A stretch of DNA of 64,000 bases from DAOUAT01 sp964551735 (GTDB taxonomy: Bacteria > Chloroflexota > Anaerolineae > CG2-30-64-16), in contig CAZKEF010000016.1 in NCBI GenBank assembly GCA_964551735.1, positions 61,651 through 125,650 of the forward strand, written 5' to 3'. Below, one piece after another: positions 1 to 7,280 of this stretch (position 1 is its first letter; each line of letters begins with the position of its first letter). Position numbers and translations under genes: made by a program. Under the pieces are notes generated by a model, which saw nothing but the letters and a program-made list of their open reading frames with translations, made no database searches and had not been told where the DNA came from.

Positions 1-1083
1 GCCTCCAAAATAGAGCTTAGTTACGCGTGCATACATCCGCTCGAAGCCAGAGGTCTTGCCCAACTCGATACGCCGCGCCTCGATGGCCGCAGCGACCCGC
101 TGCACCTCCGGTTGATTGCTAACCCACCTGTCATCATCATCGCAGCGATAGACCCCGCGGGAATTTGAGCGCACGAGACCCTGCTTGAGCACCCTAAGTT
201 CGGCCTTGTTCTGAATGAACCCTAACAGAACGCTTTCGAGGCGGGTTGTGCGGGTATAGTCTTTCTCGTTCGGGTACGGCGGCGATGTGATAACCGCGTC
301 CACCGAATCAGCAGCAAGCACATCACGGATGGAACGCGCATCTACATGATGGACCGTTGCAGGCACATCTGCCTCGTCTCTACAGACCGCCAGGTCTGCC
401 GCCATCAGCTTGACCGCGTCAAGCCATGCGCCGACGACCACGGCATCCGGCTTCGCCGGCCCAACGCCGACCTCGGGACCGAATTCCAGGTTACTGATGG
501 AGGTCACCAACGCCCTGGCCAGAGCCAGCCGCTCATGGTGCGCAAAACGGGCATCCTTGTACCGGGCCAAGTGCTCAAGCAACACCAGCGTCTTGTGCAG
601 CGGCCGGGGGCTGATCGAATTCGCCAGAAGGAGCTGTGTCTGCTCAGCCGGCAGTGTCCGCAAATCACCCGCGCCGTTTGAGCCTGCGACCTGGAAAAGG
701 GGCAGCGTCTCATCGGGAACACCGGAACGATGCAACTCCTCAAAAGCTGATTCTGCAATGTGTGACGCATGACGCACCAACAGCTCGGGGGCAGGCGACC
801 AATCCAGCTTAACCCGACTGGCAAAATGCGCCATCGGGTTCGCTTCGATCCCCACACTGGGGATGCCTAGCTTCCTGCACTCCACAAGTGTCGTGCCGGT
901 GCCACAGAACGGATCCAGGACGCGCTGAGAGGCATCCACCTGGAAACGCTGCAAGTATTCGCGCACCAGGTGCGGTGGGTAGGACAGAATGAACCGGTAC
1001 CAGTCATGTATCGCGCGATCATCCGGCGCCAATCGGTTGATCTCGGTGCCGTTCACTGTCGTGCCAGTTACAGCAGGGTTCAT
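1..1083 (-). CDS. DNA methyltransferase, partial (C-terminus beyond left edge)
   Basis: The frame is open from an ATG at 1083 to the window edge, giving 361 visible residues. Residues 57-65 read DPFCGTGTT, the S-adenosylmethionine-binding motif I, and residues 266-270 read TSPPY, the catalytic motif IV of amino-methylating DNA methyltransferases (N6-adenine or N4-cytosine). TSPPY is most typical of N4-cytosine and beta-group enzymes. About 200 residues separate the two motifs, with motif I first. The family transfers a methyl group to DNA in restriction-modification or as an orphan enzyme. No restriction gene is visible on this side, and any partner would lie beyond the left edge. It is divergent from the exonuclease at 1206. 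The methyltransferase identity is firm. Base specificity cannot be told. Confidence 0.8.
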   Translation of the reverse strand, partial: MNPAVTGTTVNGTEINRLAPDDRAIHDWYRFILSYPPHLVREYLQRFQVDASQRVLDPFCGTGTTLVECRKLGIPSVGIEANPMAHFASRVKLDWSPAPELLVRHASHIAESAFEELHRSGVPDETLPLFQVAGSNGAGDLRTLPAEQTQLLLANSISPRPLHKTLVLLEHLARYKDARFAHHERLALARALVTSISNLEFGPEVGVGPAKPDAVVVGAWLDAVKLMAADLAVCRDEADVPATVHHVDARSIRDVLAADSVDAVITSPPYPNEKDYTRTTRLESVLLGFIQNKAELRVLKQGLVRSNSRGVYRCDDDDRWVSNQPEVQRVAAAIEARRIELGKTSGFERMYARVTKLYFGG

Positions 1084-1139
1084 GAGGGATGGGTTCCTTC
1101 CGTGTCTATTATACACCACAAACCCACGCACGCGATTCC

Positions 1140-1169
1140 TTGACGTTGCCCAGTGCCTGCGGCTATAAT
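1140..1169 (+). promoter_or_regulatory. Sigma-70-like promoter for the exonuclease
   Basis: TTGACG at 1140-1145 and a perfect TATAAT at 1164-1169 are separated by 18 bp. Transcription would start near 1176, about 30 nt before the ATG at 1206. This position supports the short exonuclease start rather than an upstream in-frame one. Confidence 0.65.
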
Positions 1170-1205
1170 ATCGCCACATCCAGGCCAGACCAACCCTGGG
1201 GGCAC

Positions 1206-1778
1206 ATGCCTGCAAACAGTGAAACTTTCATCTCCGTGGACGTCGAGACGGCCGGGCCAAGCCCGAGCCAGTATGCGCTGCTCTCCATCGGCGCCTGCCT
1301 GGCGGATAATCCGGCCGAGACGTTTTATGTCGAGCTGCAACCTGACCGGACGGCCGCCCTGCCGGAGGCTTTGGCCATCAGCAAGCTGTCGCTGGCCGAA
1401 CTGGCCGAACGCGGCCTGCCACCCGCCCAGGCGTTGGCGCAGTTCGAAGCGTGGACGTTGGCGCATACGCCCAAGGGAGGCCGTCCGGTATTCGTGGCAT
1501 TCAACGCCCCCTTCGACTGGATGTTCGTCGCCGACTACTTCCATCGCTACCTGGGGCGTAACCCCTTCGGGTACAGCGCCCTCGATATCAAGGCGCTCTA
1601 CATGGGCCTGACCGGCGCGCGCTGGGGCGAGACCTCGCTGCACTACGTCGCGGCCCGTTACGGATGCCGCCAGGAGCTGGCGCACCACGCGCTCTCCGAC
1701 GCCCTGGACCAGGCCGGCCTGTTTCGCCAGATGCTGGACGAAGCCCGCCAGCACGGCTGGGCCTGGCTGCCAGGCTAA
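1206..1778 (+). CDS. DEDDh 3'-5' exonuclease (RNase T / DNA polymerase III epsilon-like)
   Basis: The protein has 190 residues. SVDVET at residues 10-15 supplies the first DxE pair (Exo I), NAPFDW is the Exo II aspartate region, and HHALSDALDQA near the C-terminus gives the His and Asp of Exo III, which places it in the DEDDh branch. Family members trim 3' ends of DNA or RNA using two metal ions. It lacks the extra domains of a full polymerase epsilon chain, so it is a stand-alone nuclease. The ATG at 1206 was chosen because the promoter lies just upstream; an in-frame reading from 1089 would begin before that promoter. The next gene follows after 23 bp and is probably co-transcribed. Confidence 0.8.
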   Translation: MPANSETFISVDVETAGPSPSQYALLSIGACLADNPAETFYVELQPDRTAALPEALAISKLSLAELAERGLPPAQALAQFEAWTLAHTPKGGRPVFVAFNAPFDWMFVADYFHRYLGRNPFGYSALDIKALYMGLTGARWGETSLHYVAARYGCRQELAHHALSDALDQAGLFRQMLDEARQHGWAWLPG

Positions 1779-1801
1779 CACTAATCTACTGGAGGTAAAT
1801 C

Positions 1802-3127
1802 ATGAACCTTGATCCGCGTCAAAACCCCACCACCCAACTCGCCAATATCGTTGAATCCGCTCGCCGGCTGGGGGTCGAGTTGGACGAAGCTGATGCACTG
1901 CAATGGCTGACCAATATTGCAGCCTGGCGCGCCACCGACGACGTGACGTTCGACGAACGGACGGGCGTCTTCGGCCACAAGGTCGTGATGTTGGATTTCA
2001 GCCCGGAAGAACTGGCCTACTTCCGCGAGGTCGGCCGCCTGGTGGAGTTCAAGGATCAGCCGGGCGTCGTCGAGACTGCACTGGCGCTCTCCGGCTCCTC
2101 CGCGCAGTCCAAGATCCAGACCTACCCCGGCGACGCCGACTACTTCGAGCGGGTCAACATTATCGCGGCCACGGAGGAAGAGGCGTGCCGCATCCTGGCG
2201 GGGCTGATGCGCGACAAGGTGCTGGCGACCGCGAAGGGGCCGACCTACCAATTCATCGAGGCCAAGTTCGGATCCTACCCCACCGACCTGGTGGTCGAGG
2301 GGCGGACGTGCAGGGCCGGCTCGCCCATCGCCTGGACCCTGACCCAGATCACGACCGGGCAAATTGAGGGGTTCCTGGCCGATGGGACGCCTGCCGTCGT
2401 CCGCTGGGACGATGTAGCGCGGCAACCGGGCTGGTGCAAGCTGGATTGGATCGTGGCCGACCCGGTGCGCGGCCGCCTGGCCAATGCCAGCAACATGTTG
2501 GATGTCACCTGGGAAGGGCCGGACGGCGCGATCAAGCCGTTAGATGGCTATCTTGATCCCTACTTCCAGGAGGTTTACCTGGAGGCCGAATCGGTGCCCA
2601 TCTTCTCCAAGTTAGCCCAGCATGTTTCGGCCGACGCGCTGGACGATTACGTGACCGCGCTGGAACGTGAAGTTAAGAAGTATCTGACCAAGGACGTCAA
2701 CTACGGCAAGGCCGCCAAACGCATGTACAACATCTTCCGGCTCACCGGCCGCTTCGCTGAAGCAGCGTTTGTCCGCGAGCTCTTCGACGAGCCGGCCAGC
2801 TTACTGTATCAGGTGTGGTCACTGATCCGCACCCTCGATGACTGCGTGCGTGAAGGGGGATGTATCGATAAAGAGAGCTTGTTGGCCCAGGCCGATCGTC
2901 TGATCCTAGATGTCATCGGCGTGCTGGAAGGTGCAGAGGAGTCTGAGATCGTGCGCCAGTTGCTCCACCTGCGCAACATGATCACCCAGCAACAACCCGG
3001 GAGCACGCTCACGACCGAGGCCGAGGCGGCCCGGCAGCGGGTGATCAACGTGGTGAACAACTTCTTCCACGACCGCCTGGTCGCCGTCCCCCAGATACGG
3101 GAGTACATGGCGGCGCTCGGGGGGTGA
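1802..3127 (+). CDS. Uncharacterised protein with nucleotidyltransferase-like motif
   Basis: The protein has 441 residues and a good ribosome binding site (GGAGGT). I do not recognise an established family. Residues 97-113 contain SGSS followed, after about eleven residues, by YPGDADYFE. This fits the hG[GS]x(9-13)Dh[DE]h signature of DNA polymerase beta-type nucleotidyltransferases, with G98/S99 and D111/D113. A possible third acidic residue lies in a KLDWIV segment near residue 218. The C-terminal half, from about residue 260, looks all-helical with no membrane segments. It follows an exonuclease and probably shares its transcript, which would be consistent with nucleic acid or nucleotide processing. 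The motif is visible; the function is inference. Confidence 0.55.
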   Translation: MNLDPRQNPTTQLANIVESARRLGVELDEADALQWLTNIAAWRATDDVTFDERTGVFGHKVVMLDFSPEELAYFREVGRLVEFKDQPGVVETALALSGSSAQSKIQTYPGDADYFERVNIIAATEEEACRILAGLMRDKVLATAKGPTYQFIEAKFGSYPTDLVVEGRTCRAGSPIAWTLTQITTGQIEGFLADGTPAVVRWDDVARQPGWCKLDWIVADPVRGRLANASNMLDVTWEGPDGAIKPLDGYLDPYFQEVYLEAESVPIFSKLAQHVSADALDDYVTALEREVKKYLTKDVNYGKAAKRMYNIFRLTGRFAEAAFVRELFDEPASLLYQVWSLIRTLDDCVREGGCIDKESLLAQADRLILDVIGVLEGAEESEIVRQLLHLRNMITQQQPGSTLTTEAEAARQRVINVVNNFFHDRLVAVPQIREYMAALGG

Positions 3128-3164
3128 GGGGACTCAGGTGCAGTCCCTGCGTCGTTATGGGCTA

Positions 3165-3223
3165 GAATCGAGGCTTTAGCCGGTCTCTCTGTCTGAGCGT
3201 CGAACCGGCTAAAGCCTCGATTC
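3165..3223. repeat. Palindromic repeat family A, copy 1
   Basis: A perfect 20-bp inverted repeat (arm GAATCGAGGCTTTAGCCGGT at 3165-3184, partner at 3204-3223) encloses a 19-nt loop. It lies between convergent genes and could form a hairpin in either transcript. Five related copies occur in the window. Confidence 0.85.
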
Positions 3224-3243
3224 CGGAATAATGCGTAACCGGC

Positions 3244-5013
3244 TCACCGCAGCTGCCAATACTGCAACTGCGGCGGCCCAAACAGGGGATAATCGGTAGT
3301 CAAGCCATCCTTCACCAACACAACCCGGTCATAATACTGCAACGGCACGACGACCGCGTCATCCAGCAGCAGGCGTTCGGCCTGGCGGTAGAGAGCCGCG
3401 CGCGCATTCGCGTCAGATACCCCTGCGGCCTGGAGCAACAACCCGTCGTATTCCGCTGAGGCCCAGCCGGTGTACCGGTAGGCCGCCCCCGACCTGAAGA
3501 CGCGCAACATGCTGGAGCCATCCGCGTGATCCATCACCCAGCCCATGCGATAGAGGTTGTGACTGCATCCATCGGATACCGAGCAAGTGTTCAGCGCATC
3601 CAGGTAGTATGTCCAGCCGCTGGCCACCAGCCGCACGGGGATGCCGGCCTCCTCCAACATGTCGGCAACCGCCTTGAACAGGGCGTCGTTGTTCCCTTCC
3701 CGGTTATACCATAGCTCGACCGGCGGCAGCGGCTTCTCCGGCCCGTAGCCCGCGTCCACAAGAAAGCGCTGTGCGGCCTCCAGGTCGTACGGGTAGCCGA
3801 TGGTTGTGTCCTGGCCCTGGTGGCCGGCGATGCCAGGCGGGATCACCCCGCGCGCGGGGACGTGCCACGGCTGGCCAAGAACCTCCTCGATCAGCGCCTC
3901 CCGGTCAAGCGCGCTGGCGATCGCCTGGCGGACGTTGATGTCGTTGGTCGGTGTGATCTGCGTGTTCAGGCCCAGGTAGCTGACGCCGGGCTGCGGCAGC
4001 ACGTGCAGCTCGCGGGCAAAGCCGGCGTCTGCCTGAATGCGGCTGATGCCTTCGAGAGGGGACTCGGCCACCTGCAGGTCGCCGGCCTCGTACAGCGCCA
4101 GTTGCCGCGCCGGGTCGGGCACGATGGGGAACTCAACCCGCGCGATCGCCACCTGGGCCGCGTTCCAGTAGGCGGGATTCTTGGCCAGGGTGATGTGGGC
4201 GCCGGGGACATGCTCGGCCAGGAGGTAGGGGCCGTTGGTGGTTGCGGATTGCGGATTGGGGATTGCGGATTGAACTGTGGGGGTCAAAGACGTGTTGGCA
4301 GTCGCCGGGCTCGCGTCCAGCCGGGCTGGCCAGAAGATGTGGGAGGCCAGCAGCGCGGGAAAATACGCGACCGGTCGCGCCAGTGTGATGCGCAGGGTCA
4401 GGTCATCAACCGCCGTGATGCCTACCTGGGCGCAGTCGGCCAGGTCGCCGCTGGCGAACGCCGCCGCGCCCTGCACGGGGGCGACCTCGGTCAGCAGGTA
4501 GGCGAAGGGGCTGCCCACGGCCGGATCCAGCAGCCGGCAGGCGCCGTCGGCGTAATGCTGCGCGATCAGCGGTCGTCCGTCCGACCAGGTCATCCCCGCA
4601 CGCAAAGTGACGGTGTAGACCGCGCCCTCGGCGGACGCGATAAAACCGGTCGCCGCGGCCGGTGCGATCGTGCCGTCCCCTCTCAGGTTGAACAGCCCCT
4701 CGTAAAGCTGCGCGGTGACCAGCAGGCTGACGGGGTCATAGGCCTCTTGCGGGTCGAGGGTGAGCGGGTCGGCAGATAGCGGGTAGACCAGTGTGCCCGG
4801 CGCAGCGTTGATCGTGGAGACATACGCCGGGGTAGGGATCGGGGTCGCGGTCACGACCACGGTCACCTCGACTTGGCGCGTCACTTCGACGATGCGGGTT
4901 TCGCTCAAGGGGGTCGCAGTCGGAGTGGATGACTTGCTGGTGCAACCGATCGAGATCGCCGCCAGTAGCCCCAATATCACAACGGCTCGATAATAGACAG
5001 CGAATTGTTTCAC
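3244..5013 (-). CDS. Peptide ABC transporter substrate-binding lipoprotein (family 5), orphan
   Basis: This is an extracytoplasmic solute-binding protein of the oligopeptide/nickel class, about 589 residues. A signal segment ends in the lipobox AAISIGC, followed by a low-complexity tether (VEVTRQVEVTVVV). The fold runs in normal order: LSADPLTLDPQ, an ATP-independent N-lobe, WSDGRPL, then NGPYLL, and later NVRQAIASALDREALI. It ends with a C-lobe. A GTG start at 5013 is preferred because it has a GAGG site 6 nt upstream. An in-frame ATG at 5046 lies only about 6 nt from the predicted transcription start. It has its own promoter and follows a terminator, so it is a separate unit from the importer upstream and may deliver a second class of ligand to it. 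A GGATTGCGGATT-type repeat lies inside the frame. Confidence 0.85.
   Translation of the reverse strand: MKQFAVYYRAVVILGLLAAISIGCTSKSSTPTATPLSETRIVEVTRQVEVTVVVTATPIPTPAYVSTINAAPGTLVYPLSADPLTLDPQEAYDPVSLLVTAQLYEGLFNLRGDGTIAPAAATGFIASAEGAVYTVTLRAGMTWSDGRPLIAQHYADGACRLLDPAVGSPFAYLLTEVAPVQGAAAFASGDLADCAQVGITAVDDLTLRITLARPVAYFPALLASHIFWPARLDASPATANTSLTPTVQSAIPNPQSATTNGPYLLAEHVPGAHITLAKNPAYWNAAQVAIARVEFPIVPDPARQLALYEAGDLQVAESPLEGISRIQADAGFARELHVLPQPGVSYLGLNTQITPTNDINVRQAIASALDREALIEEVLGQPWHVPARGVIPPGIAGHQGQDTTIGYPYDLEAAQRFLVDAGYGPEKPLPPVELWYNREGNNDALFKAVADMLEEAGIPVRLVASGWTYYLDALNTCSVSDGCSHNLYRMGWVMDHADGSSMLRVFRSGAAYRYTGWASAEYDGLLLQAAGVSDANARAALYRQAERLLLDDAVVVPLQYYDRVVLVKDGLTTDYPLFGPPQLQYWQLR
4242..4272. 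repeat. Short GGATTGC repeat inside the coding frame
   Basis: About 2.5 imperfect copies of a GGATTGC-type unit lie in the binding-protein gene and are translated on the minus strand as QSAIPNPQSA. They sit just before the conserved NGPYLL segment, where related proteins have a variable loop. Confidence 0.6.
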
Positions 5014-5058
5014 CAACGCCCTCAATCTACAAGGGGATGCCATCATCCAGCTATTTGC

Positions 5059-5087
5059 AGTTTAGCACAGCGCCCCACGACCGTCAA
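5059..5087 (-). promoter_or_regulatory. Promoter of the orphan binding-protein gene
   Basis: On the minus strand TTGACG (5087-5082) and TAAACT (5064-5059) are separated by 17 bp. It lies just downstream of a rho-independent terminator, marking a new transcription unit. Confidence 0.55.
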
Positions 5088-5101
5088 CCGTCCCGCGGCA
5101 C

Positions 5102-5134
5102 AAAAAAGGGGGAAGAGCCTCGCGCCCTTCCCCC
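5102..5134 (-). terminator. Rho-independent terminator of peptide importer operon 1
   Basis: On the minus strand an 8-bp stem (GGGGGAAG with CTTCCCCC, 5134-5127 and 5115-5108) is followed directly by six T residues (5107-5102). It lies 37 bp after the last permease gene. Confidence 0.8.
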
Positions 5135-5170
5135 AATCTACCAACCTACCGTTCTACCAACCCCCAGCCC

Positions 5171-6163
5171 TCACTCCGTCCCCGCCAGCCGCGGGTCCAG
5201 CGCATCGCGCAGGCCGTCGCCCAGGTAGTTGAACGCCAGCACGACCAACGCCACACAGATCGCGGGCGCCAGGAGCATCCACGGCTGCGCGTTGATGGCC
5301 GATTGGCCGGATAACAGCAAATCGCCCCAACTGGTGATGAAGATGGCCTTGGGATCGGTGGCGGGCCGCAAGCCCAGGCCCAGGTAGCCCAGAACTGCTT
5401 CCGTGATGATCAGGCCGGGGATGCGGAAGGCCGTGAACACAATGATGGGCCCCAACGAATTCGGCAGCAGGTGCTTGATCATGATGCGTGCATTCGTGGC
5501 GCCGATCATGCGGCCGGCCTCCACAAACTCCTTCTGCTTGAGCGACAATACCTGCCCGCGCACCAGGCGCGCCAACCCCACCCACGACACTATCGAAAGC
5601 GCGACGAAGAGGAGGATCAAGCCGTTCAGCGCCTTCCCGATCGGTGTATCGCGCAGCGCAGCCATGACGATGATGAAGAAGAGCAGATCGGGAAACGCAT
5701 ACATGATATCGCCGACCCGCATCAAGAGATCGTCGATCCATCCTCCCGCATAGCCGGCCAGGAGGCCGACCGAAATGCCGACGATAAGGATGATCAAGGT
5801 GGGGATAAGCCCGACGACCATAGACACGCGCGCGCCGTAAATCGTGCGGCTCAACAAGTCGCGGCCAAGGCTATCCGTGCCCAGCAGGAAGTCTGGATTG
5901 CCCGGCTTGCCCGTGGGCCCGCGCTCCTCCCATGCCGGCGGAAGGTACTTCTGCCCGTCATAAATCTGCAACGGGCTATGAGGCGCCAGGAGGGGGGCAA
6001 ATATCGCCACCAGTGAGAAGATCATGATCACGATGGCGCCGCCGACGGCCGCCTTGTTTTTCAACAGGCGATGCCAGGCGTCACTCCACAGGGAGCGAGG
6101 GGGGCGCGCGATCGTCTGCTCTAAATAAACCCGATTGCCGGGGGTGCCTGCCTGTGCGGTCAT
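5171..6163 (-). CDS. Peptide ABC transporter permease, OppC/DppC type
   Basis: This 330-residue integral membrane protein is one half of the translocation pore. The first membrane segment (about residues 39-61) is preceded by a cytoplasmic tail. The family signature LLGTDSLGRDLLSR follows the first loop, and four to five more hydrophobic segments come after it. The ATPase-contact loop reads EAGRMIGATNARI. The C-terminus ends in GDGLRDALDPRLAGTE, typical of OppC. It follows the OppB-type gene by 4 bp and is the last gene before the terminator. Confidence 0.92.
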   Translation of the reverse strand: MTAQAGTPGNRVYLEQTIARPPRSLWSDAWHRLLKNKAAVGGAIVIMIFSLVAIFAPLLAPHSPLQIYDGQKYLPPAWEERGPTGKPGNPDFLLGTDSLGRDLLSRTIYGARVSMVVGLIPTLIILIVGISVGLLAGYAGGWIDDLLMRVGDIMYAFPDLLFFIIVMAALRDTPIGKALNGLILLFVALSIVSWVGLARLVRGQVLSLKQKEFVEAGRMIGATNARIMIKHLLPNSLGPIIVFTAFRIPGLIITEAVLGYLGLGLRPATDPKAIFITSWGDLLLSGQSAINAQPWMLLAPAICVALVVLAFNYLGDGLRDALDPRLAGTE

Positions 6164-6169
6164 ACTTGC

Positions 6170-7165
6170 TCAGTCTCCTACCTTGATGCGCGGATCGAGG
6201 AACCCATATACCAGGTCCACCGTGAGGTTGGCAAGGGCCACCAGGACCGCATAGATCAAGGTTGTGCCCATGATCATCGAGTAGTCCCGTCGCTGGATCG
6301 ACAGAACAAACTCTCGGCCGCTGCCCGGGAAAGAAAACATCTGCTCGATGATGAAGGAGCCGGTCACCAACGCCGCCACAGCAGGCCCGAGGATCGTCAC
6401 CACCGGAATGAGGGCGTTACGCAGCATGTGGCGCAACACCACGATGCGTTCTTTAAGCCCCTTGGCGCGCGCGGTGCGCACATAATCCTGCTGCATCACT
6501 TCGAGCATCGTGGAGCGGGTCAAACGGGTGATGTAAGCAAACGTTCCGAATCCAAGGATCGACGCGGGAATAATCCACGCACCGGGACTGCCCCAGTCCT
6601 GCTGAACGATCTTCACAAGTTTCAGCCTGCTGGCGAAGATGATGATGAAGAAGATCGCCAGCACGAAGTTGGGAATCGAAACACCCACCGTTGATATGAA
6701 CAGTGATATGTAGTCGATGATGGTGTTGCGTTTAAGCGCGGCAATGACGCCGAGAGGAATTCCCAACAGCGTGGCCATGGCCACGGCGACCAGGCCCAGG
6801 CGCAGCGAATAGCCGAACTTGCTCTCCCAAAAAGGCTTGCCTTCGGCAGGCACGAACAAGATGTCTTGAACATCCAAGCCGCGCTGGCGGTAGGACGGCC
6901 CCAGATCGCCCCGCACTGCCCCCCAGACATAACTGAAGAACTGGCTATCGAGGAGGTTTCCACCTTCCGTGTTGAAAAAGAGCGGCTTATCCAGTCCGAA
7001 CCGCCGGTTCAGCAATTCCTGGGTGCGCTGGTCTACCTGTCGTGCGTTCAGGTCACGGTCCCAGGGGCCGCCGGGCGCCGCGTGCATCAGAGCAAACGTG
7101 ATCAGCGCCACGAAGAAAATCGTAGGGACCATATAGAACAAGCGTCGGACGATATAGGTTGTCAC
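6170..7165 (-). CDS. Peptide ABC transporter permease, OppB/DppB type
   Basis: This 331-residue membrane protein is the partner pore subunit of the OppC-type protein that follows. It starts TTYIVRRLFYMVPTIF, the usual OppB N-terminus, and has a long extracytoplasmic loop with GDLGPSYRQRG. The ATPase-contact loop is RTARAKGLKERIVVLRHMLRN and the end is FLDPRIKVGD. The GTG at 7165 is taken as start because GAGGAG lies 6 nt upstream. Reading from the TTG at 7180 would include that site in the protein. It follows the binding-protein gene after two hairpins. Confidence 0.92.
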   Translation of the reverse strand: MTTYIVRRLFYMVPTIFFVALITFALMHAAPGGPWDRDLNARQVDQRTQELLNRRFGLDKPLFFNTEGGNLLDSQFFSYVWGAVRGDLGPSYRQRGLDVQDILFVPAEGKPFWESKFGYSLRLGLVAVAMATLLGIPLGVIAALKRNTIIDYISLFISTVGVSIPNFVLAIFFIIIFASRLKLVKIVQQDWGSPGAWIIPASILGFGTFAYITRLTRSTMLEVMQQDYVRTARAKGLKERIVVLRHMLRNALIPVVTILGPAVAALVTGSFIIEQMFSFPGSGREFVLSIQRRDYSMIMGTTLIYAVLVALANLTVDLVYGFLDPRIKVGD

Positions 7166-7188
7166 CGCGACTCTCCTCAAGGGATGAT

Positions 7189-7265
7189 GAGCCGGGTGTT
7201 AAGGCCCGGCTCGCCATCTTTATGTCTCAAAGGATGGGGCAGCCACTTGGCAGCAGCTGCCCCAT
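7189..7265 (-). promoter_or_regulatory. Two hairpins between binding protein and permease genes
   Basis: Transcribed leftwards, a 10-bp stem (7265-7256 with 7243-7234, arm ATGGGGCAGC) is followed by an 8-bp stem (7212-7205 with 7196-7189, arm GAGCCGGG). Neither has a T-run. Such structures after a binding-protein gene usually protect its mRNA or reduce read-through, raising its level above that of the permeases. Confidence 0.6.
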
Positions 7266-7280
7266 TGGTTATGTTGCGAC

